Origin: Haemonchus contortus
Lineage: Eukaryota; Nematoda; Chromadorea; Rhabditida; Trichostrongylidae
Assembly (NCBI GenBank): GCA_000469685.2
Contig: LS997563.1
Coordinates: 9,512,940-9,576,939 of the forward strand
Direction of reading: 5' to 3'
Length of the DNA stretch: 64,000 bases
Shown: positions 33,584 through 46,935 of the stretch, piece by piece
How positions within the stretch are numbered: the first letter of the stretch is position 1
Layout: each line of letters begins with the position of its first letter
Position numbers and translations under genes: made by a program
Notes under the pieces: model-generated
Databases searched by the model: none
What the model was told of the DNA's origin: nothing
The model's input: only the letters and a program-made list of their open reading frames with translations

Positions 33584-36500
33584 ATGAATTCGACTACCAA
33601 TGATAGTCTCACAGTGGAAATAGAAGAGCCTCTCTATCTTTCTTTAATCGAAGCTGGAGCTTTCTTGTTGGTATGTCAATGGCATCATTGATGTCATCCT
33701 TTTGTAGTCTGTTAGACGGGAATCACAGACAGACATTTTTAGCGGAACGGTCTTAGCCAAAATCGTTTTGTTCATAGTATGGAGACTGAGCCCTCTTAAA
33801 GTACGCTCTGCCCAAATTTTAGTTCAGATGGGTCAGTGAGCTTCATATTTAGCGCCTTCTAACGGCGCAGTCGTCCATGCCTTCACTGTGCTCCATGTTT
33901 CTCGTCCAACAATTGCTCTTTCATAAAGATTCAAGTGACCAGCTCTGAATTAGTGCAGTTCAACCCCCTTTAGTACAATATTTTGTTACACCATAACATT
34001 TTCGGGTAAGGTCGCGGATCGTGTCACAAAGTTCAAAAACTCTACTTCACGGTAACTGAAAAAGCCAAATTATTTCCGGAATTATTTATGTTCTACAAGA
34101 ATTTTGCTTTGTTCCAGTCAGATTTTACCTTAACGGTACTTCTCAAAGAACTTATGGAATGAAAAAACATGATTTCAAACATCAATTTTATGTTCACGTT
34201 TGCAGAAATATATAGGTAAACAATGTTTTGTTCACCATATCTCGCGATACTTCTACGGCTGTAATGCAGTGGTTGTATCATTGAGAGATACTCAGAGCCC
34301 AATAAATTTCTGATGTTAGAGCTATGCAGCTTTTGAAAAGACCATCGTACGATGGCCAGGTTCGAACCGTGGCACCCACTCGTAGAGTATTTCGAACTTT
34401 TTTTTCTCATGAGAAACGGTATGGAGCACAGCAAATCAGATAAGCTGACTAGTAAAATTAGGGATTGGACGAGAACATGACGACAAATGTTGCAAGGAGG
34501 GGTATTTGGAGGAGGTATCCAAAGGTGTGTGTCATTCCGTAGTTGACTGCTGTAAGCTGCTTGCATGTTTCACGGTCTTCATAACAAGGTGAGAAGTCCG
34601 TCCTGAGTATGTACGTCGGCTAATTCGGTTTTGGGGCCTTTATTACATCCCATATAGGCCGCTTTGCGACACGACACTGTCCTTTGTGTTATCCTTGGGG
34701 GCCACAAGTTTATCCCAGGAAGAAATTTCAGGAACCATTTTTGTCATGTTCTCTTCCTTCGGAGCTAAGACATCGCGTGGGTATGGGCTGGTTTGGGCCT
34801 CAGTGAACAATGAAAAAGTAAGCGGTCGAAGTCCCCAAGCAATCTATATATTTTGTGACTATTAGGCAAGCGAAAGCAGAAACCTTATTACGCAAAAAAA
34901 TTAATTGAGTTATACAGCCTCGAAGTATAGAAATTTCCGGACAACTATGCCAACTTAGGGTAAACAAAAGAGCTGATTCAAAGGGTATTTGTAATTTGTA
35001 CAGAATACACTAGAGGCACACTGAATGATATTCTTTCAAAAAAATGTTTCAGATTTCTATAGTGGGTATATTCTGTAACCTCCTCGCATTCACTGTGATG
35101 ATTCGCCATCAATCGTTTAAAAATGCGTTCGGCAGATTGGCTACTTGCTACACATTTTCAAACATTGGAATATTAATAATTTTCATAGTTTGGACTACTC
35201 CCTGGACTATATGGTAAAATTATATACTATAGTGTTATAAATAATAACTTGAATAAGCTACCACCTTCAAAAATACATAACCCTACGGACCATAAATAAA
35301 TCTGCTTGTTTATGTATACATTCAGGATGATTCCAAGCGGCCTACACTACATCAATTTGAGAATCGGATCTCTAACAATATTCTTTTACCAAGTGGCTCT
35401 ACACTGTCATTTGTTTATTTCTATCAACAGGTCTTGATTTTAAAGACGTTTTTTAATATTGTAATGCTCAATAAATTAATAACCATTAGAAACACAAGGG
35501 GCGTTCTGATTCCTGGTCGAATGAAGGATAATCGAAACCGGCTACGCCTGCTCAGAAGTCACCATACACCATAGTTACTAACACTAACACCGTGCTTTAT
35601 CAGAAACCATCAGCGCTCAGTCATTTGAACCCTTTTTTTGTCGTAACTGCGCTCCATTTTCGCTCTCACCTAGAATTGTGGCGCATCCGACGAGTAGAAT
35701 GACTGAAAATTCATGCCGAGGTAGGCATTGCTATTGCAGCCTTTTAGTTTTGGAAGGCGAGTTAGAGAGCGGAAAGAGTGGTTTGTGGTCGGTGCGGAAT
35801 CTCGAGAATGTAAGCTAGAAGGAGAACTACAGAGCAGAACTCTACGACCTCGCCTTGACTCACAGGAGGGTGCGTTGGAAAAACCTAGCTTCTTCAAAGA
35901 ACTCTAAATTCACAGGTTCTGCAGCAAACCTGGATAGAGCCAGGAAGAGAAGATGAGCGTGTTGAGTACGAGATCCAAAACCGCCTAAATTAAAACGAGA
36001 ACCATCCTCGCATGAAGCTTGATTCCTGGACCCCAGTGGACAATCCCACCGTTGCCTCCTTGTATATTTATACACATATGTATACTATCGACTCCTCATG
36101 GGCAGTAACGATCATGCCAATTCTTCTACATAAAAGAGCGAATGTTTTAAAAGATGACTGCAAAGTCGTTGCCATCAAACAACTTCTACAACCCAAAACC
36201 ATACTTTCGTATTTCGATGTTAGTCCTCCGACAGTGCAAGTGTTCAGACAAGAGTTCTTCGCTGACTAACTCAGGCGAGACTCAAAAAGAATACACTATC
36301 GAAAATAAACCGAATTGGGCAAAAGCACCATTTCTCAGAAGAGAACGATCAAGTTCCGGAACACGAAGAGCAACTGGCATCCCGTACCACCCTTCTACCA
36401 GCGACAGCACGAGCGGAATTCGTAGGATTAATAAATGGTTTTGGAAAAGAGGATTAGTTCAGCAGCAGAACCGTTTGAAGTGGCGGGATTGAAAATTGTA

Positions 36501-39500
36501 AGGCAATTCAGGTGTCTGCTGCGTAACAAAATGATTACACAGTTCTTATGAAGGAGTACTCTCATATTATCGTCGACGTACCATAAATGATTTACAAGCA
36601 GGTTCTTCGCAATCACGTTTCCAATTCGTTATCGGAAGATGTTCACTCTTTACGCAACAAATGTCATCATTGCCTTCTTCGCTACTGCAAGCTTTCTGTA
36701 TTCATGCGTATACTTCATAGGTAACCTTATTTTGATGCATTTCGGTTCTTTGGAGTAGCTCTACATGTCCTTCTAGATGGATGTGATTTTTTCTACATAC
36801 ACTCTCCACCTGGTTGGACATACAGTATGGAGCCATGCACTCAAGTTCTGGCGCTCTATGTCGACTATTACTACAACTATTTTATATTTTTTGTGTTCCT
36901 TGCTTTGGATGTCATCACCATCGTACAGCTGAGATCAAGACGACGAGTAAGAATTAATGCTGAAAACACAAAATAACAAATAACATTGTAAATAAGCTGT
37001 TACGATAAATACAGATATTGTTCAAGTGCCTTCAACTTGGACTCCACGAAAGTCATCTTAGTACTAAAGGTCATAAGCAGCACTTACTCTACAAACGTGG
37101 CATATTTAGCCATGTATTCGCTTCATTACGCTTCACTTCGAGGCACTTTTGCATCCGAACAATGGCTCCAAAGAAAGTTTGTTAGATCTAGTGCAGCCCA
37201 GAGACGCATGTGTATTCATAAGATAGACTCTCCGTTTTGCTTTATTGGGTGGTTTATACCACCACCCCCTCGCAGTTGTATCCATACATGCGTGCGGGGA
37301 GTCTGTGAGTTCGATCGGAACCCTGCACATCGCTTCACCCAGAAATTGCATTTGAGTGAACGGTAAGTTGTCCGTGAGACGACTTGAGGCCACCTCCAAC
37401 AATTCCCATTTCTCCAAAGCTGAGAAAGTCCCCAATGCGGCAGCGTAAGGTAAGACCGCTCGAGAGAGCTTAACCGAATCTGACCATGACAGTCATGACA
37501 GGTTTCTCAAGAAAAGAAGGAATACTATGGCAACCTGTACTTTCAATGTACAAAGGTTTGCATGAGAAGCGTACATCGAAGATCTGATGATGCAAGTCTG
37601 GAAGATCAAGAACGATGTCATCGGACAGGCGAAGACGAGTAGGCATTCCCTGCAGCATGCCGTTTTTGGAGCTCCTTGGAAAGAGTTCTGTCTGATAGTA
37701 GAGACTGATACGTGTCACGTCACGATACTATTAAAAGGTCGTGGTTGACCGGGCTGTCCAATTGCTATATCGTCTCTAGAGTTGAGCAATTGTTCGGTTG
37801 GTGAAATTGACGTGAGTGACTTGTCGGAATTTCTACTTAGTTCGAAGTTCTTCGGTCTGAGTTGCAACTAGTTCAGAGCTGGTCTACGTCAAGCGTGATA
37901 GTAACACTCTGAAGTTCCGATACGCTTTTAGACCTTTGAAAACGACGAGTTTGTCGCAAAGCAGCAAAAATTCCACCGTTTGAAAACCTGTGTGGTACAG
38001 AAGCACTGACTAATATTAGTACCGATGCCCAGGTTTCAAGGGAGGCGAACATGGGAAGAGTTCTATTCCTAGGAACATACGATAGGAGAGATGTCAACGA
38101 TGTAGGCTCGTCATCACGCAGTTGGCAATGAACATCGATACGAAAACGTGACAACCCAAATCGGACGTCTACGATTAGAAGACGTGGCTCAATGCCAGCT
38201 CTGGCAATCTTCATTGCCTACGCACCAACATCATGCTACGAAGAAGAGGAGCTGGAGCGTTCCACATAAACATGAAAGAACTTCAAAGAAGACCATACTC
38301 TCTTCAAATCATCGTTCGTGCTTTCAGTGCCAAGGTTGTACTGAAAAGTAGGGCTGAAGAGCTCCACACCAATTGTTTTCGGAACGAAATGGAATGACTA
38401 GGGTGAAGGACTGTTCGAATACATCTGTCGACCCACACAACGTGATTAGCAAGCAGTCCCAAAAGCTTTCGCACTTGAGATGGACACGAGGGTCACTTTG
38501 TATAAAGCTTCATAACGAAATAGAGCACATCATCAAAAAAATTGCCAAATTTCGCCTGGCTGACGGCGCTATTGACCGGAAGCTCTGACGAGATCAGACA
38601 TTCGTCGCCTATGCTCTAGACTTTGGTTATTAATGCTTGGGGAACCGTGAAATACAGGAAACGGAGCTCCGAATTCGTCATCAGCTAAAATCACCTCTGT
38701 TACTTCACGTAACTAGGAAGATTTGATATCCGGTTCGTCGAACATGTTCACAATAATGCTAGAAAAGCAGACAGTCTATGAGTCGCCAATGAAGATATCC
38801 TTTGGAAAGATCAAGCTGGAACACTAGCAGGGAATCGCCCAAACTACAGGCAATCGTCAATAGACCTTCGTACTTGCGAAACTATGCAAAGAAACGACAA
38901 AGGGAAGATCTGAGAGAGAGAAGAGCGGCAGCTCCGACCGATGCCGTCGGAACTGGGGAAAGAGCTCGCAGAGCCTGTGCGAGCTTCACCAATTACAAAA
39001 GCGGAACGTCTTCTCTCCGTCTTCCTGTCGACGCAGCCACTGAACCTCTAAAAGCATTGGAGACAGGCATCTACGACATCTACGAATTCTACTCATATCT
39101 GTTCAACAACTATGCCTACTCGCCTGTCTACAATCTTTACACAACTTCTTTAGTGTTCCCTTCCCGAATCCGACATGCCACACGTTGATGAAGAATTGAA
39201 TGGCGCACGACACGATAGAATTAAACCAGAACAAATGAGGAGCGTTCCACTAGTTACCGTCAGAACTGTCTAGGTTCTACTCTCGGTACCTGTCCGACTG
39301 AAAAGTTTGTGGGAAACTAGCGATACTGTGTTGCTGTACAAGAAGGGAGACCCAGACGATATTGGCAACACTTTACTTTCTCCGCCATCTAGGCACTGCT
39401 CGAAGTCGACGCATTCGTTCTTTAACATCCTAATCATACACACTGATACCGCATTTCAACAGGACTACTTTTGAGCTGCAACAGATATCATTGGATTCGA

Positions 39501-42460
39501 GGCTAAAAGCTCTAAAAAGGTAAATTGAAAGAAAGCGAATGGGAATGAAAGAGCATGAAATGGGAAACGGATCTCTGGAGAATGTTTTTGTTTCCAAGAA
39601 GATATAACTCTTTCAGAAAGTGCTCGCTCGCCAACAAATGATGAACGGACACCAAGCCCGTGAAGATGCAAAAAAGGAAAGTAGAGAGCTAAGATTTCTG
39701 GCGCAGGTGAGTGTTCCTTATAGATGCAGCATATTGGGCACTCGTATACCTTCCTCAATCACTTTCTCACTAGCTCCCTTCAGTATTCAGACAATCAGAC
39801 TAGCTTATAACGTAATGCTGGCGTCACTGACTCTTTTTACTTTCAGGCTGCATTGAGTACTTTCACGAACCTCGTTCTGTATTGCTGTGGTTGTTTCGCG
39901 GTTAAAGATCCCAGATTCCAGTTGTTGTGCTATAGCCTTTGCTGGCAGCTAATACACGCACTCGCAGGGTAAGTGACTAATTGCTGTAGAGCATTTATTT
40001 TTTTCAATTCTCTTCCGAGATGCAACGAGACTGCTATAACCCAATTCTTTGCCCCAGCCATTCGTGTTTCGATTCGTTTGAATCGGATAGATTGCACTGA
40101 TCAAACCCTTGTGAACGTTGCAAGTGCAGTGCCACGCGGGCGTGTTATCTGACTTGGGTGGTTAAGCCGTCATGTGTTTACCAAACAAGTATCACAACAA
40201 CAGCGAAGTAAGTATCATCTCCAGAGCACCAGAAAGAGTTAACAGACCGAGATCATACACAGGAGAACGACAACAATAGTCTTCAGCCCGTAGTAGCGAC
40301 GATTACTCGAGTGAAGCATAATCATCAACCGTAGTAGGACAACCATAGTAGTCAGAACTGCTTTGAGGGCTTTCAGTAGCACGAGAAGAAGTATAAAAGT
40401 TGAAACAAGTGCTTCGTCAGATGATGAACGTGGGCAGTCGCAATGGTAATTGCAGTGTCAAAATATCGCTATCGCAAAAGCTGCCAGGGAGGGCTCAAGA
40501 AAGAACTGAGCTCTTGATCCTTCAATAGCCCTTTTCGGTCCGTAACTCACCATCGCAGGTGAGTTAATTTATCGTTGAATGGCTGACACGTGATTCTTTG
40601 ATTCACGGGGTTTCCGCGATACGAGCTCCATTCACCAGGGAAGGATCCCAAGTCGAAGTGGCCATTTGAAATGAGACCTACACTGCTAGACGTGTTTTTG
40701 GGTGCTGAGTTCAGATCTGCTTTCCAAATTTGCCGAGCGTTTCTCTGAACGGAGTTATGAGGGTGGTTATGAGGGTGGTTACAGAGAGCTTAACATGAGA
40801 AGACTTAAATAACGTGGATGCTCCTCTCCTCTCAACGGCGGCTTGGTGTAGTGGTAAGCGTGACGCTTTATGGGCGAGAGGCTAGGGTTCGGGTTTTTTG
40901 GGGGACAGAATTTTTGCATTATATAGAATTTTTCCCTCGAGGACTAGAAAATACTCTCATAATGATTTTATTACGTTCTATGAAGTTTTGATGCCTTCTC
41001 CTACCTACCTACCTGTTACCGAGTGGAAGATTCTCCGTGCGCGAAATTTGGAGGTCCGGGAGGGAAAATGCATATGATGAGCAATGATGATGCTAGAGTG
41101 GGTGTTGATGCTAGATTGGGTGCGATGGTGCATAGCAGCTCCGGACTCACCACCACCGGCGCTGGTGGTAGTGGACTTGAAGACCAGAAAGCTATCACCT
41201 TACCTCCACAAAAGCAGGTGAAGGGATTGACACCCTGCCCGAGGCTACCACGAGGCTTATGCAGCCCGATAGAAGCTTATCTCTCATTTCCTGTTAAAAA
41301 TATGGTTAAACGCACCACCTCATAGCTCATGATCTCATCTTTTCAACAACACACACGAGGCCCCATTCCTCGCTCACTGTCGCTTGTCCACTTTCAATTC
41401 TGTCCGGCTAGATTTAGGAAATTTCTCATATATTCATTGTATGCCGCGAGCTACTTAAGCACTCACCCGGGTGATTTTGGGATTCAGGGATGACTACACA
41501 ATTCTGTTGTCCTTCTGTTTGAGGTTAGTAAAAGTAAAGCAATGAACTGTGACGAGTTCTTTTTTATCCGTTGCTCCCATTGTGAGAAGCTTCTTTGTTT
41601 CAACCATTGCGCACTAGAGTATCACATTTGTTCACTCAAGTGACAAAAGTTATCCTACTGTGAATATATGTAGAGTGCATGTGCATGCGAGTAAAACTGA
41701 AGTTTTACTTTATGTGGACAAATAACAGTAAAAGCATCAAAACTTCATAGAACGTAATAAAATCATTATGAGAGTATTTTCTAGTCCTCGAGGGAAAAAT
41801 TCTATATAATGCAAAAATTCTGTCCCACAAAAAACCCGAACCCTAGACTCTCGCCCATAAAGCGTCACGCTTACCACTACACCAAGCCGCCGTTGAGAGG
41901 AGAGGAGCATCCACGTTATTTAAGTCTTCTCATGTTAAGCTCTCTGTAACCACCCTCATAACCACCCTCATAACTCCGTTCAGAGAAACGCTCGGCAAAT
42001 TTGGAAAGCAGATCTGAACTCAGCATCCAAAAACACGTCTAGCAGTGTAGGTCTCATTTCAAATGGCCACTTCGACTTGGGATCCTTCCCTGGTCAGAAA
42101 AAAACACTAAAAAAGGCTCAATGCTGAACGCCTACTCCGTAGGAACCCAGGAAAATAAATCAGTCAGTGCAGTCCTAGCATCCGCTGAGCTCCTTAGTTT
42201 GTGCCATTCTGCTTTCTCTCTGGGCGGATACGGATCGTTTTGATCACACGCCAAGTGCTACTGCCTTCATACAGATGATTTTCGCGAATGTGTAAACATC
42301 AGAAGATGACATTTTCAGAGTGATTTTTGTGGCCTTCAATCCAGAAATTCGGCGACATCTTCCGCTTATGAAGAGATTTTCGCCAGGGACTATGACTGCT
42401 GCAGCTGTATCTGTTCGACCCGTTGTAACAACTACAGCTGAGGTTAAAAACGTTGCCTAA
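33584..42460 (+). CDS. Srx-type serpentine chemoreceptor B (331 aa, 8 exons)
   Basis: Exons 33584-33670, 35053-35213, 35326-35430, 36602-36720, 36777-36946, 39617-39706, 39847-39968 and 42319-42460 join to 996 bp ending in TAA. Every intron phase equals that of gene A, and the six inner exons before exon 8 have identical lengths. The family marks are present: [88 protein letters not shown]. The C-terminal tail is seven residues longer than in A and C. An in-frame ATG at 33572, directly after the TTTCAG acceptor, would add four residues; I use 33584 because it aligns with gene A. Intron 5 holds an old RTE; intron 7 holds a Tc4-like element. Presumed chemosensory GPCR; ligand unknown. Confidence 0.88.
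37130..39420 (+). pseudogene. Old RTE remnant in intron 5 of gene B
   Basis: RTE 5' UTR-like sequence (CCCAGAGACGC, GCGTGCGGGGAGTCTGTG) begins near 37195. It is followed by decayed endonuclease pieces (IGRLRLEDVAQCQLW, EEEELE, RAEELH, LSHLRWTRGS with HNEIEHI). A linker piece at 38802-39188 (RERRAA, SFTNYKS, YEFYSYLFNNY) follows, and then [12 protein letters not shown] near 39350. A foreign stretch at 37740-38030, similar to 6945-7085, interrupts it. Many frame breaks. Confidence 0.8.
37860..38010. repeat. Dispersed repeat inside the RTE remnant
   Basis: It resembles 6945-7085 (AGAGCTGGTCTACGTCAAGC, CGATACGCTTT, AACGACGA, AATTCCACC). It interrupts the RTE and so inserted later. Confidence 0.6.
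40634..42094. mobile_element. Tc4-like foldback transposon, copy 1 (intron 7 of gene B)
   Basis: Inverted terminal repeats of about 360 bp (40634-40993 and 41738-42094) begin CCAGGGAAGGATCCC and end GGGATCCTTCCCTGG. The flanks read TTCA at the left and TCAG at the right, so TCA is duplicated in a TTCAG site. This fits the CTNAG target with TNA duplication known for nematode Tc4/Tc5 elements. The centre (about 740 bp) has only short frames and no transposase motif, so the copy is non-autonomous. Each arm contains a tRNA-like block (separate entry). Confidence 0.82.
40845..40910 (+). other. tRNA-like block in the Tc4-like terminal repeat
   Basis: GGCTTGGTGTAGTGGTAAGC resembles the D-arm and A box of a tRNA gene. 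GGGTTCGGG about 30 bases later resembles the start of a B box. The T-stem complement is poor, so a functional tRNA is unlikely. The same block occurs inverted near 41828-41890 in the other arm, and in both arms of the second copy (near 52327-52385 and 53345-53411). Confidence 0.5.
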
Positions 42461-44608
42461 ACAACATGCTTCGGAGAACAACTCACTTACTGTCGTGTTG
42501 ACATGGTCTTTTTCTGTTAATGTATTATATGAATGGTTGTGTACTTCACAAAAAATGACAATGACCATCTCGTAACGGAACATTCCGCCGGACGCAGTTT
42601 TTGAAGATCTGCCTCCTGCATAAGGTCTTTCCATTCTCCAGTCTTCCTCGAGCTTGATCCTTGAGGCTCTCGTATTTGCACCGCCACAAGGGAATATGGT
42701 GACAGCCTCCGACACAAAATGTTCTAGCTGCCTTTTCTGGGCGAACAGGTAATGATGTATGGTTGTTTATTTTTAGGAAATCATTGGGCTGGTAGCATAG
42801 CAGAATCCCTAAAACCCCACATGTTTTCAACTTGACTTCAACTAATTCGAATATTGAACGCTACCGAACGAGGTTAGAAGTCGAATCAAACGACTCGATC
42901 AAGTAACCTCAACCGATATCAATCAAAGTAATAAAAAAGGAGCTCAAATTAGATAGAAAGGCATAGGTCTGAACGTGACAGTCAACAATTTCTCGAAGCG
43001 CTTGGGATATGAGTTTGGGAAATCGGCTTTTCTTTTTACCATACTGCCGGCAAAGTGTTGAATAAATTGTTAATGATATTGCTGAGAAAACATAACTCAG
43101 AATTGCACAACCTAATAAAGCAGAATAAATGCAGTACTGACCATTGGGTGGAGGTCAATTGTTACTCTAGACTCATAACTCCTCTTACTCCAGCTTCGGA
43201 ACACAGACTACAAAGGAGTACAAGAGAGGTGGAATTTGTAATAAAGCAAGACACTTTCTACGCCTTTACGCAAGAGAGCAGCAAGACATTTTCTATGCCT
43301 TTTTCTTTAAGTTTTTACAGTAGCCATTTCTTTCGGTTTTACTTCATTCAGAATTCTGTCTTTCAGACAAATAGAATCAGAATAGTTGTAATGAAAAGTA
43401 GAAGAAAGTGATGGAGTCGAAAAAAGCAAAGGAAAGAAGAAAAACGTTCAAACCTCAAAGGTAGTGCGGGTCATTCAATCTCCGCATCTTAAAAGCCGAG
43501 GAGAAAGGGAATGTTCAGGTAGAAATTCAATGCTTCAATTCGTCTATCACTCGATTTTTGGCATGTAAGTTCCCTGAAACAAGTACAGGCATGATCAGCC
43601 CTCAACGAGGTGTTTGGGATTTACCGACGGACTTTTCTCCGAACACAGAAACTGTTAGCTTCCATAGAATATTTCACTTTACTTTGGAAGAAATGTATCG
43701 AGTCAGAGAAAAACAGGAAAAATAAACAAAACAATTTCAGAAATCACATGATCAGAGGTGAAGAAGACGGGAATACGAGTGGCACAAGGGAAGCTTAGGT
43801 TCGGAGAAGGTGCAGAAGTGGATTAAGTGCAAAATACGTTTTGTATGCTGATTTGATTTTCTGATGAACTATTTGAAAATAAATAAAGGGAAAGGCTTTG
43901 AAGGAATTTCTACAAGTGCTTGTGATCAAAACGAATTATTCCTGTGATAAAAGTGCTAGCAATCCGAGCTATCACAGCTTTTTTGTTTCTCATAGAATCC
44001 AGAACGTTGATCAAGTACACGAACACTTTTCTACTATACAGGTTGTCCCGAAATTATGGGCGCCAAAATTGAGAAACTTCTAAGATGGAAGTAGTCTATC
44101 AAATCTGCTTCACCCGCTATTATTTAGTTTCATAGAAAAGTTTTCTTGCAATAAGCATGGTTACTGAAGTAGAGCTCCCAATTTATAAATTAGGGTTTCA
44201 ACAACGTAAACGACAATGCCGAGGTTAAAACAAGGGAGAAGTTGGAGACTATCCGATGACGCACCGCCTTCTCTCTCTTGCGCAAGGCGATTTCGCTCCG
44301 GCAGAGGGTGGTGGCTTACCCGACAGTCGCTAAGGTTCCTCCAGCGGTGCAAAACGACCGGTCTGCTTTCAAAATTCATTCTCATCAAGAAGATAGGAGC
44401 AAGATAGGAGCAACATGTAACCTCTCCGAAGATCATCCGACGATAATATTCATTTACCGATCGATTTTGAGAACTGGAAGAAACAGTGTTTTATATTCTT
44501 CTTTGTTGGAATTATGTCAAAAGAACAAGCCTGCCAGCGTCTCCTGCCCAATCACGCTTGGAGGATTGAGGGTGAGTCGAGACGTTGCAATTCTATCCGA
44601 TCAGCAAT
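42461..44608. other. Gene-poor region downstream of gene B
   Basis: The 3' flank of gene B (GGTTGTGTACTTCACAAAA near 42535) is followed by anonymous AT-rich sequence. The longest frames (42299-42715 minus overlaps exon 8; 43055-43411 plus) show no recognisable domain and no splice partner. Confidence 0.5.
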
Positions 44609-46208
44609 CCTTACTATATATAATCCTTACTATATATAATCCACAAGTTTGGTGTGTCTGTTTGTATGTATCTATGTATGTATGCATGTATGTATGTATG
44701 TTTGTTTGTTTGTATGTCACACAACCCTGTTTTACCTAAAAAATCACCTTTAGAGGTCGGGACAAGTTCGAGATGGGTGGAGCCCAAGACAAAACTAATA
44801 GAGCACATACGTGCTCTGCGGAGCTCCGCCCACAGGGGGCGGGGCAAGCGCCGGGATGGGCGGTGCCAACAGTCAAACATTTTATTTTTGCTTCGAAAAA
44901 GTCCAGACACACCGGGGAAAATGTTCAAAGGTGGGGATTGGGTCAAGAAACCAGACGGTGGAGACCCACGCGCTGTGGGCGGAGCTTTCTCAAAATGAGC
45001 GGTACTTTTTAGATGTGTTCATAACTCGATTCAATTAAGACGCAGAGGCCAGGAAAAAATAAAAAGAGTGAGCAGGACCTTCTGCGTGCTGGGCATGCGT
45101 AAGCTTAGCGAAGCCCCGCCTACGGTGGGCGGAGCGTGCATTAAGGTGAAAGCTTCTTTTCAAAAATGAGTGTAACTTTTTTCGGAAACGTTCTAGAATG
45201 CGAAAAAAAGTGGTTGGTGGTCATGGAACAAATGTGGCCAAACCCTTGAAGTGGGCGGGGTTGGCACCAAAGTGGGCGGAGCTTAGATCAAAAGTGTATA
45301 ACTCCATTCAGAAACGTTCTGGGATGCGGCAAAAAAGTACTAAGGTGCAAAATAACAAATTTGATCGAATCCCAGAAGTGGGCGGGGCTGGTACCAAAGT
45401 GGGCGGAGCTTCGATCAAAAATGTATAACTCTATTCAGAAACGTTCTGGGATGCGGCGAAAAAGTACTAAGGTGCAAAATAACAAATTTGGTCAAACCCC
45501 AGAAGTGGGCGGGGCTGGCACTAAAGTGGGTGGTGCTAAGACGAAAATTTATAACTGCTCAGAAACGTTCTGGGATGCGGCGAAAGGGTGTTGAGGTGTA
45601 AAAGAACAAATGTGGTCAAATTCCAGAAGTGGGCGGGGCTCAAACTAAAAATTTATAACTCTGTTAAGGAACGTTCTGGGATGCGGCGAAAGGTTGTTGA
45701 GGTGTAAAAGAACAAATGTGGTCAAATTCCAGAAGTGGGCGGGATTGGTACTAAGTGGGCGGGGCTTAACCAAAATGTATAACTCTATTCGGAAACCTTC
45801 TGGGATGCGGCAAAAAGGTGTTAAGGTGTGAAAGAACAAATAAGGTCAAATCCCAGAAGGGGGCGGGTTGGCACAAGAGTGGCCGGGGCTTAGATCAAAA
45901 TTTCAGAGCTATTTAGAAACGTTGTGGGATGCGGGAAAAGTGGAAAAATTCAGTAGAACAAATGTGGTCAGATCCCACATTTGGGTGGGATTGGCACTAA
46001 AAAGGGCTTATACTAAAGTTATTAAGTACTCTTTATGGCCACACACGGCCCCATCTCACTTTCCAAAAAAAAAACGATGGCCGCTACACAGGTGTCAGGG
46101 AAGAGGCTCAGATGATAAAGTTCTGTAGTGAAAGTCAGAATCTCATATGGTTCCGTTCCTAATGGCTAGAGCCCCTAGCGCACGCAATAGCGTGCCTAGC
46201 CGCCTTGT
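44609..46208 (+). mobile_element. Minisatellite-rich non-autonomous element, copy 1 (Helitron/HINE-like candidate)
   Basis: Order of parts: a doubled TTACTATATATAATCC end, a TATG/TTTG microsatellite (44655-44722), and a conserved block (ACAACCCTGTTTTACC). Then come about six units of roughly 125 bp built on GAAGTGGGCGGGGC and GAAACGTTCTGGGATGCGG, and a 3' end with the palindrome CTAGCGCACGC-AATA-GCGTGCCTAG (46175-46199), stopping at CCGCCTTGT. A second copy lies inverted at 56228-57470. Microsatellite, internal tandem repeats and a 3' subterminal hairpin recall Helitron-derived HINE/DINE elements. No helicase is present, so the class is inference. Confidence 0.6.
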
Positions 46209-46229
46209 GAAATCAACACTAACATCAAC

Positions 46230-46935
46230 ACTAACAAAATACGACAGACTTCGGACAATTCGTCATGGGAACTCTCGAAGCGCAAGGCGATGGCAATATG
46301 GCAGGGGTTACAGTACTTGGCGACATTCGGCTCTCCCCTAATGCGCTAGAGATGCTAAACTTAGGCAGACAGGATCATGAGTTGCTGACATCTTCCAATC
46401 CTAAATGTGGCTTACAGTTTCGGTACATTTCCGCGTCGTTTTTATAAGGAACCCCCTCCAGTGCCTAGGGCTGACGTCAGGTTTAGGATATTATCTGCAG
46501 GAGTCCTAACTGTGTTCAACACAGACTGCAGAGGACTACGGAATACGAAATCGACGAACAACTAACCGCAAGGGTTGAAAGAATTATGCGAGTTAAGATC
46601 GAATGGTACCCTACGCATATCGTTAGGATAAAAGTGGTGAGTTCGCCGTTATGTCGCAATTGCTTGATCAAGCCATAACCGAACGTCATCTCAGCGACTC
46701 CTCTGTTTACTGCCGCGTCACTGAAAAAGACTCACGATGCAGCCGCCTCAATCATATTTGGTTGAACGTCGCTAAATTTGCAGGTATTTGTAGAAATTTG
46801 GTCAGTAGACTCGAACTGGATAGTCAAGATTGTAGAGTTTTTTACAGCCTCATAAAGACCCATAAACTTTCCTCCACTGATACGCATTCAACACCACCGG
46901 GCACTTACAAAGTTTGTCTCAATATTTTTCAGATG
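46230..46935 (+). pseudogene. Penelope-like element reverse transcriptase remnant
   Basis: A first piece (46265-46447) reads TVLGDIRLSPNALEMLNLG. A second (from 46651) contains CRNLVSRLELD and then FYSLIKTHKLSSTDTHSTPP with TYKVCLN. The KTHK motif followed by a Pro-rich TYKVRP-type block is characteristic of Penelope-like reverse transcriptases. The catalytic palm that should follow is absent, and frame changes separate the pieces. Confidence 0.6.

Noticed and set aside
40845..40910. Functional tRNA gene
   Set aside because: The A-box region is good, but the T-arm cannot pair properly and no acceptor stem is evident.
41023..41325. 100-residue frame in the centre of the first Tc4-like element as a transposase
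   Set aside because: It is too short, lacks any DDE-type or DNA-binding motif, and its counterpart in copy 2 is not conserved in length.
45198..45900. Regularly spaced repeats that could suggest a CRISPR-like array
   Set aside because: Units are about 125 bp, tandem, without unique spacers, and lie in a eukaryotic repeat element present twice.
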